This document shows, one piece after another, positions 25,039 through 33,014 of a DNA stretch of 64,000 nucleotides. Both the position numbers and the translations under genes were made by a program. Each line of letters opens with the position of its first letter. Position 1 is the stretch's first letter. The notes beneath the pieces were generated by a model. The model worked only from the letters and a program-made list of their open reading frames with translations, ran no database searches and had not been told where the DNA came from. The stretch spans positions 92,786 to 156,785 of the forward strand of contig JAODBK010000042.1 of assembly GCA_025463925.1 (NCBI GenBank), read 5' to 3'. This stretch comes from Acidimicrobiales bacterium (GTDB taxonomy: Bacteria > Actinomycetota > Acidimicrobiia > Acidimicrobiales > AC-14).

Positions 25039-26266
25039 ACAGGACGGGGAGGGAGGTGGGGGAGCGGAAGATCTCGCCGTGGATGTGGGGGTCGTCGCCG
25101 GTGGGGTCGAGGCGGAGGTCGGGGAGGCGGGTGAAGAGGGTGTCGAGGGCGACGCGGGTCTCCATGCGGGCGAGGTGCATCCCGAGGCACATGTGCGGGC
25201 CGTAGCCGAACGAGATGTGCTGCTTCGGGTCGCGGAAGACGTCGAAGCGGTCGGGGTCGGGGTAGCGCGCCGGGTCGCGGTTGGCCGCGCCCAGCGACAC
25301 CGTGACGCCGGCGCCCGCGGGCACGTCGAACGGGCCGAGCATGGTGTCCTTGGCCGCGACGCGCGTCGTGAGGAGCAGCGGTGGCTCCCACCGCAGCCCC
25401 TCCTCGATCGCCTGCGGGAGCAGCGAGCGATCGGCGCGTACCGCGTCGAGCTGGTCGGTGTGGGTGAGCAGGGCGTAGAGCAGGTTGCCCGACGACCGGA
25501 ACGTCGTCTCGGCGCCGGCCGGCAGGATGAGCCGCAGGAACGAGAAGATCTCCTCGTCGTCGAGCATCTCGCCGTCGAGCTCGGTGACCGCGAGGTCGGA
25601 GATCAGGTCCTCGCCGGGTGACACCCGCCGTTCGGCCAGCACCCGCGACAGGTAGTCCTTCAGCGCGACCGACGCCTCGATCCCGCGGTCCCACTGCGAG
25701 TTCACCGAGATGATGGCCGAGGCCCACTTCTGGAACTGCGCGTAATCCTGGCGCGGCAGGCCGAGGACGCCGGCGATGACCTGCACCGGGAAGCGGAAGG
25801 TGAAGTCGCGGACCAGCTCGGCCGAGCCGCCGCCGCGGGCGACGATCCGGTCGACCAGCTCGTCGACGACCCGCTGCACCAGGCCGATCTCCCACCGGGC
25901 CAGCACCTTCTGGCGGAACGCGGTGCCGACGAGCGCGCGGTGGCGGCGGTGCTCCGGCTCGTCCATGCCGAGGATGATGTGGTCGCCCATGACCGGGCCC
26001 ATGACGTCGCGCAGCACCGCCGACGAGAACGTCTCGCCGTCGCGCAGCACCTGCGAGACCAGCTCGAACGGGAACACCAGGAAACTGGCGGCCTGGCCAT
26101 CGAACTCGGGCTCCTGCAGCAGCACCGGCGTGTCGCGGCGGGCCTCGGCCAGCCCCGGGTACGGGTCGCGGACGTCGCCCGCGATGGAGTCGTCGAAGCC
26201 TTCGAATGGATCGTCGTCGAGTGCGATGTCTGACACGCGTGTCAGCTTACTGGTCGGCTCCGCCAT
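25004..26266 (-). CDS. Cytochrome P450
   Basis: 420 residues. Heme loop FGYGPHMCLGMHLAR (about 353-367), I-helix 'LILPAGAETTFRSSG' (about 249-263), ExxR 'AIEEGLRWEPP' (about 293-303) and substrate-side 'DEPEHRRHRALVGTAF' all look intact. The last residues (VTGPRGR) and stop lie in the right-hand palindrome, so the natural C-terminus may have been replaced. ATG at 26266 gives a 20-base overlap with the upstream MFS gene. A GTG start at 26236, inside a 16-bp palindrome, is possible. Last gene of a five-gene operon. Substrate unknown. Confidence 0.88.
   Translation of the reverse strand: MAEPTSKLTRVSDIALDDDPFEGFDDSIAGDVRDPYPGLAEARRDTPVLLQEPEFDGQAASFLVFPFELVSQVLRDGETFSSAVLRDVMGPVMGDHIILGMDEPEHRRHRALVGTAFRQKVLARWEIGLVQRVVDELVDRIVARGGGSAELVRDFTFRFPVQVIAGVLGLPRQDYAQFQKWASAIISVNSQWDRGIEASVALKDYLSRVLAERRVSPGEDLISDLAVTELDGEMLDDEEIFSFLRLILPAGAETTFRSSGNLLYALLTHTDQLDAVRADRSLLPQAIEEGLRWEPPLLLTTRVAAKDTMLGPFDVPAGAGVTVSLGAANRDPARYPDPDRFDVFRDPKQHISFGYGPHMCLGMHLARMETRVALDTLFTRLPDLRLDPTGDDPHIHGEIFRSPTSLPVLFLPPVTGPRGR
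26230..26245. promoter_or_regulatory. Perfect 16-bp palindrome near the P450 start
   Basis: CTGACACGCGTGTCAG, perfectly self-complementary, lies in the first codons of the P450 and just past the MFS stop. A related imperfect site is at 30226-30241 upstream of the whole operon. The form suits a TetR- or GntR-type dimer. It may allow separate control of the P450, or mark its true start region. Confidence 0.6.
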
Positions 26267-27626
26267 CGGGACGCCGGCGCGACTCGGCCACCACGAACGC
26301 AAGGTCGTGGGGATAGTGGCGGGTCGCGAACAGCGCCAGCACCCCACCCACCGCGTACAGCGGCGTGGTCCAGACCAGCGCCCACCGCAGGCCGATCTGG
26401 TCGGCCAGCACGCCGATGATGACGTAGCCCGCGACCGACACGGTGCGTACGATCGTCCGCACCGCCGACGCCCGGCCGCGCAGCTGGGCGACGACGACGT
26501 CGGACACCATCGCCTCGGCCGGCGCGACCGGCAGCGTGAGGAACACCCCGCCCAGCACCATCAACGGCGCGGTGACCCAGAGCGACGTGGCCGCGAACGC
26601 CGGCATCAGCACCAACGTCGCCGCGATCGACCCGAACGCGATCACGTACACGCGAGCGTTGATGACGCCGCGCCGCAGGTACCGGTCCGACAGGAACCCA
26701 CCGCCCAGGATCCCGACGACGGAGCCGGCGCCGAGGAGGCCGGTGAGCGCGCCGGCGCCCGCGGGGTCGAGGCCGTGGACCTCCTTGAAGTAGTCGACAC
26801 CCCAGAACTGCAGGCCGTTGAGGAGCATCTGCCCGATGCACAGCGAGAGCACGCCGAACCACATGCTCGGGATCCGCATCAACTCGCGCCCGACTTCGCG
26901 CGGTGTCGCCGTGGCGTAGTCGAGGGTGCCGACGCGCCGAGGCTCGGGCAGCAGCGCCCGAAGCTCGGAAAGGCCGCCGACGTCGATGCCGCCGGGATTG
27001 ACGGCATCGAGGTCGTCGCCGAAGTCGCGGTCCTGGTGGCCGCGCACCGGTTCGGGCTGGCGCATGAGATAGAGCACGGTGGCGATGCCCAGCGGGATCC
27101 AGAAGAGGAAGGCCCACCGGAACCCGCCGTACTTCACCGCGAACCCGCCGCCGACCAGGCCGATGATCGCGCCGACCAGCGCGCCCGACTGGTAGAGCCC
27201 GAACATCCGGGCCCTGTCGCGCACGGGGTAGTAGTCCGACAGGAGCGAGGTCGCGGCCGAGCCGTTGGCCTCCACCATGCCGACGCCCATGCGGGCGACG
27301 AACAGGAAGACGTACGTGGTGGCGAGCCCGTTCAGCCCCATGCACACCGTCCAGATCGCCATGGCGCCCGCCAGGAGCCAGGTGCGGCGCACGCGATCGG
27401 CGAGGATGCCGAGCGGGATGGCGCCGGCGATGGCGACGATGCCCATCGCCGTCGGGAGGAAGCTGACCGCGGTCTTCGAGACGTGGAACGTCTTCTGGAT
27501 GCCGTCGACCGCCTGGGCCAGCGACTGCCGCTCGCCCTGCTCGAGCATCTGGGTCGCGGCGAGGGCCACGAGGGGCGCCCAGCCGTACTTGATGGCGCGC
27601 TGAACGGGTGTCGGCGCCTCGCGCAC
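26247..27626 (-). CDS. Major facilitator superfamily transporter
   Basis: 459 residues, 12-helix MFS pattern. 'GIPLGILADRVRRTWLL'-like motif A is at about residues 71-85, 'FVARMGVGMVEANGSAATSL' at about 112-131, 'YYPVRDRARMFGLYQSGA' at about 136-153 and 'FLSDRYLRRG' as the second-half motif A. A long central loop (about 205-265) separates the halves. GTG at 27626 directly follows the stop of the LLM gene. Resembles the spinster/anion-cation type of MFS. Likely imports the substrate of this catabolic operon. Confidence 0.87.
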   Translation of the reverse strand: MREAPTPVQRAIKYGWAPLVALAATQMLEQGERQSLAQAVDGIQKTFHVSKTAVSFLPTAMGIVAIAGAIPLGILADRVRRTWLLAGAMAIWTVCMGLNGLATTYVFLFVARMGVGMVEANGSAATSLLSDYYPVRDRARMFGLYQSGALVGAIIGLVGGGFAVKYGGFRWAFLFWIPLGIATVLYLMRQPEPVRGHQDRDFGDDLDAVNPGGIDVGGLSELRALLPEPRRVGTLDYATATPREVGRELMRIPSMWFGVLSLCIGQMLLNGLQFWGVDYFKEVHGLDPAGAGALTGLLGAGSVVGILGGGFLSDRYLRRGVINARVYVIAFGSIAATLVLMPAFAATSLWVTAPLMVLGGVFLTLPVAPAEAMVSDVVVAQLRGRASAVRTIVRTVSVAGYVIIGVLADQIGLRWALVWTTPLYAVGGVLALFATRHYPHDLAFVVAESRRRPDGGADQ

Positions 27627-28604
27627 CTAGGTCCCGGGTTCGACGATCTGCGGCACGACCTCGGCCATGAATCGCTCGAGGCTCTCGGTCGACGGGTAGT
27701 CGCGGAACCAGAGCACGAACTCGCGGCACCCGGCGTCGACGAAGGCCTGCACGTCCGCCGCGACCTTGTCGACGGTGCCGACGAGGTTGTCGCGCACGTA
27801 GTCCGGGTCGTCGCGGCCCCACAGGTTGCCGCCACCGGGGGACTCGAGCCATCGCTGCAGGTCGGCGTCGGTGTCGAAGAGCCGGCAGTCGGGCCCATGC
27901 GTCCGCACGATCGACGCGAAGTCGCGTCCCACCGCGTCGCAGTGCTGCTCGAGGATCTTCGACTTCCCCTGGAACCGGTCGAGCCCGACCTGCCAGTTGG
28001 TCGCGTCGGCTTGCTCGGCTGCGATGCGCAACGTCACCTGCTCACCACCACCGCCGATCCAGACGGCCGGCAACTGCTGGACCGGCTTGGGATCGCACCG
28101 CGCGTCGCGCAGGCGCACGTGCTCGCCGACGAACGACGTCGTCTTCTGCGACCACAGCAGCCGGACCGCCTGGATGGTCTCGTCGAGCCGGCGGAGGCGG
28201 TCGCGCGCCGGCGGGAACGCCCAGCCGTAGGCCTCGTACTCCTCGCGGTACCAGCCGGCCCCGAGGCCGAGGATGAGCCGCCCCCCGGACATGACGTCGA
28301 TGCCGGCCGCCTCCTTGGCCAGCAGGCCGGGGTTGCGGTACGACGCGCACGTCACCAGCTGGCCGAGCTGCGGGCGCGACGTCACCTGCGAGAGCGCCGC
28401 CAGCATCGTGAACGCCTCGAAGCAGTGCTCGGGCTCGCGGCGCGGCACCGTCTCGACGTGGTCGTACACCCAGAGGTGGTCGTAGGACACCGCCTCGGCC
28501 CGGCGGGCGATCTCGACCGCGACCGCCCACGCGTCGGCCGCCGACATGCCCGCCAGCTCGAGCTTCCAGCCTTGCGGGACGAACGCGCCCCAGCGCAGCG
28601 CCAC
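27627..28604 (-). CDS. LLM-class (F420-dependent type) oxidoreductase
   Basis: 325 residues, luciferase-like barrel. 'EIARRAEAVSYDHLWVYDHV' (about 31-50), 'PQLGQLVTCASYRNPGLLAKEAAGIDVMSGGRLILGLGAGWY' region (about 78-119), 'PAVWIGGGGEQVTLRIAAEQAD' (about 180-201) and 'FVLWFRDYPS' near the end. This resembles the F420-dependent subfamily with 'LGAGWYREEY'. It lies between the VOC gene (2-base gap) and the MFS gene. Probably carries out a redox step on the operon substrate. Confidence 0.9.
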   Translation of the reverse strand: MALRWGAFVPQGWKLELAGMSAADAWAVAVEIARRAEAVSYDHLWVYDHVETVPRREPEHCFEAFTMLAALSQVTSRPQLGQLVTCASYRNPGLLAKEAAGIDVMSGGRLILGLGAGWYREEYEAYGWAFPPARDRLRRLDETIQAVRLLWSQKTTSFVGEHVRLRDARCDPKPVQQLPAVWIGGGGEQVTLRIAAEQADATNWQVGLDRFQGKSKILEQHCDAVGRDFASIVRTHGPDCRLFDTDADLQRWLESPGGGNLWGRDDPDYVRDNLVGTVDKVAADVQAFVDAGCREFVLWFRDYPSTESLERFMAEVVPQIVEPGT

Positions 28605-28606
28605 GG

Positions 28607-29041
28607 CTAGGGCTCCTGCGCCACGAGCTCGTAGTGCTGCACCTCGACCATGAGCGGCAGCAGGAACTTCACGTAGAAGCTGGTGAGCTTGATCGCGCCG
28701 TAGTCGTCGACCTTCTTCTCGATGATGTCGACGCGGTCGTCGTGCTCGGCGTACGCCTTGGCCTTGGCGAGGAAGTCGTCGAGCTCGCCCATGGTGTCGA
28801 CACCCATGCCGAAGTGGTCGAGGCGCGGCGCCAGCATCGGTTCGTCGTCGGCGATCAGGAACACGAACTGGTCGTAGCGGTAGACGCCCATGACGAGCCG
28901 CTTGCGATCCTCGGTGAGGATGGCGTGCTCGTTCCAGCCGAACACCGAGCCGTAGAAGTCGAGGATGTCCTTGCGACCCTGCTCGTCGAGCGCGTCGGCC
29001 GGCATCGAGATGCCGACGTGGTTGAATCGGGGCGCGCCCAT
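28607..29041 (-). CDS. VOC-superfamily (glyoxalase-like) protein
   Basis: 144 residues: 'PRFNHVGISMPAD', 'DILDFYGSVFGWNEHAIL', 'DQFVFLIADDEPMLAPRLDHFGMGVDT', 'FYVKFLLPLMVEVQHYEL'. The two VOC modules and their His residues are visible. It shares its opening and its unusual C-terminal 'FYVK.LLP...VQ' pattern with the protein at 16003-16428, so the two are paralogs. The ATG overlaps the dehydrogenase stop (ATGA). Probably a dioxygenase-, lyase- or isomerase-like step; not specified. Confidence 0.83.
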   Translation of the reverse strand: MGAPRFNHVGISMPADALDEQGRKDILDFYGSVFGWNEHAILTEDRKRLVMGVYRYDQFVFLIADDEPMLAPRLDHFGMGVDTMGELDDFLAKAKAYAEHDDRVDIIEKKVDDYGAIKLTSFYVKFLLPLMVEVQHYELVAQEP

Positions 29042-30075
29042 CAGGACGGCACCACCATGACTTTGCCGGGCAAGCGTCCCTCCTTCAGTCCGTGCATCGC
29101 GTCGAGGATGCCGCCGAGCGGCACGTCCTCGGGTTCGATCAACAGGTCGACGGGGAAGTCGGGCCGAGCCAGCAGGGCGAGCGCCTTGTCGAACCCGTCG
29201 AAGTCGTAGCAGTTGGCACCGGTGACGACGAGCTCGTTCAACAGGATGCGGTTCGCGTCCCACTGCGGCTTCTTGATGCCGGCGCCGACCAGCACGAGGG
29301 TGCCGGCCCGCTGGAGCTGCGCCAGCGCCATCTCCTGCGCGTCGGCCCGGCCGGAGCACTCGAACGAGACGGCGTAGCCGTCGTCGTGCACGTCGTACGG
29401 CATCGGCGGCTCGGTGAGGTCGGAGGGGACGAGCCCCCGCGCGGCGCCGACGTCGAGCGCGCGCTGCCGCCGTCGCTCACCCGGCTCGGTGACGGTGATG
29501 TCGTCGACACCCATCGCGCGGAGGCCGGCGATGGTGAGCAGGCCGATCGGTCCCGCGCCCAGCACCAGCGCGCGCTGCCCGGCGGTGATGCCGCTGTTGG
29601 TGATGCCGTGCCGCGCGACTGCCAGCGGCTCGGCCAGCGCGGCCGTGCGGAGCGTCACGCCGTCCGGCAACGCGAACAGCGATGCTGCCGGCACCCGCTG
29701 GTAGCCGGCGAACGCGCCCTGGTAGTCGCCGCCGCCGACGTCGCCGCGCCCCATGCAGAGCGACGGCCGCCGGGCCTTGCAGTACCGGCACTCGCCGCAC
29801 TTGGGGCTCGGCCCGACGACGACCGGGTCGCCGACCGACCAGCCGCCGGCGTCGGTCCCGACGGCGACGATCGTGCCGGTCTGCTCGTGGCCGCCGATCG
29901 TGTCGGGATGGCCCCACCCGTCGAGCACGAAGTGGATGTCGCTGCCGCAGATGCCGCAGTGGCTGACCTCGATGAGGACGTCGCCCGCGCCGAGCGACGG
30001 CACCGGCCGGTCCTCGACGGCCATCTCGCCCTTCTGCTTGAACACCGCGGCGGGCATCGTCTCAGGCAGTGGCAT
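29041..30075 (-). CDS. Zinc-binding medium-chain dehydrogenase
   Basis: 344 residues of the zinc-dependent MDR family. The catalytic zinc region is 'EVSHCGICGSDIHF' (about 35-48) with 'GHEQTGTIVAVG' (about 60-71). Four structural-zinc Cys are in 'PKCGECRYCKARRPSLC' (about 90-106). The NAD(P) fold is 'ALVLGAGPIGLLTIAGLRAMG' (about 167-187). Threonine/sorbitol dehydrogenase-like by layout. First gene of the five-gene minus-strand operon; ATG at 30075 chosen, giving a leader of about 150 bases behind the 30226-30241 palindrome, or shorter if an upstream GTG is used. Confidence 0.9.
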   Translation of the reverse strand: MPLPETMPAAVFKQKGEMAVEDRPVPSLGAGDVLIEVSHCGICGSDIHFVLDGWGHPDTIGGHEQTGTIVAVGTDAGGWSVGDPVVVGPSPKCGECRYCKARRPSLCMGRGDVGGGDYQGAFAGYQRVPAASLFALPDGVTLRTAALAEPLAVARHGITNSGITAGQRALVLGAGPIGLLTIAGLRAMGVDDITVTEPGERRRQRALDVGAARGLVPSDLTEPPMPYDVHDDGYAVSFECSGRADAQEMALAQLQRAGTLVLVGAGIKKPQWDANRILLNELVVTGANCYDFDGFDKALALLARPDFPVDLLIEPEDVPLGGILDAMHGLKEGRLPGKVMVVPS

Positions 30076-30225
30076 GGCGGAAGCGTCCTCCCGTGCTGGC
30101 GTCGGGGTCAAGGAGCTCGGCCGGCGCGGCGCCGAGCAGCCGCAGCCGCAACTGGTTGCCCGGCCCGACACTCGGGCGGAACGCTCGGCTGGCCGGCGAC
30201 ACGGGACGCATCGGCGGAACGATAC

Positions 30226-30241
30226 CTGACACCAACGTCAG
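30226..30241. promoter_or_regulatory. Palindromic operator candidate upstream of the dehydrogenase-P450 operon
   Basis: CTGACACCAACGTCAG has 5-base perfect ends (CTGAC/GTCAG) and matches 12 of 16 bases of the perfect palindrome at 26230-26245. A -10-like TATCGT follows it on the minus strand. It also touches the 3' end of the rhomboid gene (stop near 30246), which is transcribed toward it. Confidence 0.5.
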
Positions 30242-30245
30242 GGAC

Positions 30246-31007
30246 TCAGGACGTCACGTACGCCGTCCGCATCGCCGACGGCCGGGCCCGGTTGCGGATC
30301 ACCAGCCCGACGAGCAGGCCGAAGACGAAGCCGCCGACGTGCGCGACCCACGCCACGCCGGAACCGGGTGCGGTGAAGAACTGGAGCACGAACCAGAACC
30401 CCAGCAGCCATTTGGCCTCGATCTCGCGGAACAGCACGAAGAAGCCGAGGATGAGCAACGACTTGATGCGCACGTTCGGGAACACGACCATGTACGCGCC
30501 CATCACGCCGGCGATCGCGCCGGACGCGCCGACGATCGGGACGGTGCTGTTCGGTTGCGCCGCGATGTGGGCCAGCGCCGCGACCACCCCGGCAACCAGG
30601 TAGAACCCGAGGTAGGCGAAGGGCCCGAGGATGTCCTCGATGTTGTTGCCGAAGATCCAGAGGAAGAGCATGTTCCCGCCGATGTGCAGCAGGCTGCCGT
30701 GCAGGAACATCGAGTACAGGATTGCCAGGTACACGTTCTTCTGGGGGAAGGCCGGCGGGTCCTGCGGGTCGTTGTTGCACCCCGTCTGGAGCTCCCGCAG
30801 GTGGAGCGGATGGTCGTGGACGACTTCGCACGGCACCGCGGCGTGCTCGTACGTGAACACCGCTTCGCGCACCTGGACCGAGCGCGGGTCGGTGGTGTTC
30901 CATCCCTGCGGCTGGACGACGAAGTACACGAAGACGTTGATCGCGATCAACAGCAGCGTGACGTAGGCGCGCCGGCGGGTCGGATTGTCGTCCTTGAGGG
31001 GAATCAC
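30246..31007 (-). CDS. Rhomboid-family intramembrane serine protease
   Basis: 253 residues, about seven membrane helices. The catalytic Ser is in 'VGASGAIAGVMGAY' (about 159-172) and the catalytic His in 'VAWVAHVGGFVFGLL' (about 218-232). The conserved 'HGSLLHIGGNMLFLWIFGNNIED' (about 103-125) is the oxyanion-helix region. Cleaves membrane-anchored substrates within the bilayer; targets are unknown. GTG at 31007. Downstream lies the operator of the next minus-strand operon, so it may also be read into that operon. Confidence 0.92.
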   Translation of the reverse strand: MIPLKDDNPTRRRAYVTLLLIAINVFVYFVVQPQGWNTTDPRSVQVREAVFTYEHAAVPCEVVHDHPLHLRELQTGCNNDPQDPPAFPQKNVYLAILYSMFLHGSLLHIGGNMLFLWIFGNNIEDILGPFAYLGFYLVAGVVAALAHIAAQPNSTVPIVGASGAIAGVMGAYMVVFPNVRIKSLLILGFFVLFREIEAKWLLGFWFVLQFFTAPGSGVAWVAHVGGFVFGLLVGLVIRNRARPSAMRTAYVTS

Positions 31008-31065
31008 GCTGCTGGAGTATGCCCGGAACGAGTGCGAACTTTTGCAAGCATTCGGGGCCGCTGAC

Positions 31066-31071
31066 TAGCCT
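31066..31071 (+). promoter_or_regulatory. -10 hexamer for the phasin-like gene
   Basis: TAGCCT, 6 bases before the ATG at 31078; leaderless-type spacing. Likely promoter of the phasin-tlyA-nadK-recN operon. Confidence 0.5.
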
Positions 31072-31077
31072 GGCCGG

Positions 31078-31437
31078 ATGGCAACCGACAACGCGTGGAA
31101 GCGGTACCTCGACACCGGGGCAGCGTTCGTGCAGCTCACCGCCGATCGGGCCGAGGCGATCGTGAAGGACCTGGTCAAGGCGGGCGAGCTGCGCCAGGAG
31201 CGGGCATCCAAGGCGGTCGACGAGCTCATGACTCGCAGCCGGAAGAACCGCGAAGAGCTCCAGAAGCTGGTGCGCGCCGCGGTGCAGGAGCAGCTGGGCT
31301 CGCTGGGACTCGCGACCAAGGCCGACATCGCGCGCCTCGAGGCCAAGATCAACAAGGTCACCAAGGCGCCGGCGGCCAAGGCCGCGAAGAAGGCACCGGC
31401 CAAGAAGGCGCCGGCCGCGAAGGCCGCCACCGCGTAG
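31078..31437 (+). CDS. Phasin-like / PHA-regulator-like protein with Ala-Lys tail
   Basis: 119 residues. The first 90 are amphipathic helix ('AFVQLTADRAEAIVKDLVKAG', then 'ERASKAVDELMTRSRKNREELQKLV') like PhaF/PhaI phasins or poly-granule-associated proteins. The rest is an 'AAKAAKKAPAKKAPAAKAA' tail resembling histone H1, which may bind DNA. May link storage granules to the nucleoid, but this is inference; no PHA synthase lies nearby. The TAG stop is in the same frame as the next gene. Confidence 0.75.
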   Translation: MATDNAWKRYLDTGAAFVQLTADRAEAIVKDLVKAGELRQERASKAVDELMTRSRKNREELQKLVRAAVQEQLGSLGLATKADIARLEAKINKVTKAPAAKAAKKAPAKKAPAAKAATA

Positions 31438-31446
31438 GACGCGGCC

Positions 31447-32190
31447 ACGGCCCGCCGTCGACTCGACGCCGAGCTGGTCCGCCGGGGGCTGGTCGAGAGC
31501 CGCGAGGCCGCGCAGGATGCGATCGCGGCCGGGCTCGTGCTCGTGGGCGGGGCCGCCGCCGACAAGCCGTCGCGTCTCGTCGGCGCCGGTGAGCCGCTGG
31601 CGCTGACCGCGCCGCCCAGCCGGTTCGTCGGCCGCGGTGGCGAGAAGCTCGACGCCGCCCTCGACGGCTTCGGCATCGACGTGACCGGCCGGCGGTGTCT
31701 CGACGCCGGCGCGTCGACCGGCGGGTTCACCGACTGCCTGCTGCAGCGGGGCGCGGCCGCGGTCGTCGCGGTGGACGTCGGCCACGGGCAGCTCCATCCG
31801 AAGCTGCGCGGCGACCGTCGCGTGGACGTCCGCGAGCGGGTCAACATCCGGCATCTGGCGGTGGCCGACGTCGCGGGCCCGTTCTCGCTGGTCGTGGCCG
31901 ACCTCTCCTTCATCTCGTTGCGCACGGTCTCGACGTCGCTCGTCGGGCTGACCGCGCCGGGCGGCGATCTCGTCGTGCTGGTGAAGCCGCAGTTCGAGGT
32001 CGGCCGGGCCGAGGCGTCCCGCGGCCGTGGCGTGGTGCGCGACCCGGCCAAGCGGGACGAAGCCGTCGAGGGGGTCGTTGGCGCCCTCGCCGCCGCCGGG
32101 GCCGCGATGATGGGGCGCATGGTGTCGCCCCTCACCGGCGCCGACGGCAACGTCGAGCTCTTCGTCCACGCCCGCGGCGAGGTCGGCTGA
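31447..32190 (+). CDS. tlyA: TlyA-family rRNA 2'-O-methyltransferase with ACG in the start position
   Basis: 247 residues from ACG. The N-terminal S4 RNA-binding domain (about 1-60) reads 'ARRRLDAELVRRGLVESREA'; then FtsJ-type methyltransferase: 'RFVGRGGEKLDAALDGFGID', 'CLDAGASTGGFTDCLLQRGA' (SAM site, about 82-101), 'DLSFISLRTV' and 'LVKPQFEVGR'. TlyA methylates 16S and 23S rRNA cytidines. No ATG, GTG or TTG exists before residue 31, which would cut the S4 domain. ACG at 31447 takes the place of the usual ATG and has AGGA 7 bases upstream. Alternatives: a late GTG at 31537, TAG readthrough, or a sequence error. Confidence 0.85.
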   Translation, partial: TARRRLDAELVRRGLVESREAAQDAIAAGLVLVGGAAADKPSRLVGAGEPLALTAPPSRFVGRGGEKLDAALDGFGIDVTGRRCLDAGASTGGFTDCLLQRGAAAVVAVDVGHGQLHPKLRGDRRVDVRERVNIRHLAVADVAGPFSLVVADLSFISLRTVSTSLVGLTAPGGDLVVLVKPQFEVGRAEASRGRGVVRDPAKRDEAVEGVVGALAAAGAAMMGRMVSPLTGADGNVELFVHARGEVG

Positions 32191-33008
32191 TGGCGCGCGT
32201 CGCCTTCGTCACCCACCCGGTGCGCGACGAAGCTCGGCGGCTCGCCGAAGAGGCCGTCGACTGGCTGAGCGGGCTCGGCCACGAGGCGATGGTGGTCGAG
32301 AAGGCGGACGACATCGACGGCGCCGACCTCGCCGTCAGCATCGGTGGCGACGGCACCATCCTGCGCACCGTCGAGTTGGTCTCCCCGCGCGGCATCCCGA
32401 TTCTCGGCGTGAACAGCGGTCGCCTCGGTTACCTCACGACCGTGGAGCCGCCGGCGATGCGATCGGCGCTGGAGCGGTGGCTGGCCGGCGACTTCGGGAT
32501 CGAGGAGCGCATGACGCTGGCCGTCACCGTCGACGCGCCGTCGAACGGGTTGCTGTCCGGCCCGCGCATCGCGCTCAACGAGGCGGTCGTCGAGAAGACG
32601 AGCACCGGCCACACCGTGCACGTGGCGGTGTGCTTCGACGGGGTGCGCTTCACGACGTACGCCGCCGACGGGCTCATCGTCGCGACACCGACCGGTTCCA
32701 CCGCGTACGCGTTCTCGGTGCGCGGGCCGATCCTCGCGCCGTCGTTGCGCGCGCTGCTGCTGACCCCGGTCTCGCCGCACATGCTCTTCGACCGCAGCCT
32801 GGTGCTCGAGCCCGAGGTCACCGTGCGGATCGAGGTCATCGACGAGCGTGAGGCCACGCTCACCGTCGACGGCCAGGAGCTCGGGCGGCTGACGCGAGGG
32901 GACGGGATCGAGTGCACCGCGGGCCCGCATCCGGCGTGCTTCGTGACCTTCGGCGAGCGCGACTTCTTCCGCATCCTCAAGGCGAAGTTCGGCCTGGCGG
33001 ACCGGTAG
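32190..33008 (+). CDS. nadK: NAD kinase
   Basis: 272 residues. The ATP/NAD site 'AVSIGGDGTILRTVEL' (about 48-63) with GGDGT, then 'GIPILGVNSGRLGYLT' (about 68-83). The second NAD site is 'DGLIVATPTGSTAYAFSVRGP' (about 161-181), and 'VTVDGQELGRL' lies near the C-terminus. Phosphorylates NAD to NADP in the cytoplasm. The ATG overlaps the tlyA stop (TGATG) and recN follows 6 bases later, the common tlyA-nadK-recN order. Confidence 0.96.
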   Translation: MARVAFVTHPVRDEARRLAEEAVDWLSGLGHEAMVVEKADDIDGADLAVSIGGDGTILRTVELVSPRGIPILGVNSGRLGYLTTVEPPAMRSALERWLAGDFGIEERMTLAVTVDAPSNGLLSGPRIALNEAVVEKTSTGHTVHVAVCFDGVRFTTYAADGLIVATPTGSTAYAFSVRGPILAPSLRALLLTPVSPHMLFDRSLVLEPEVTVRIEVIDEREATLTVDGQELGRLTRGDGIECTAGPHPACFVTFGERDFFRILKAKFGLADR

Positions 33009-33014
33009 GTCGCG

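Noticed and set aside
23990..25050. Target-site duplication around the palindrome-bracketed unit
   Set aside because: The bases outside the left (CCCCGGC) and right (ACAGGAC) palindromes do not repeat, so no duplication supports classic transposition.
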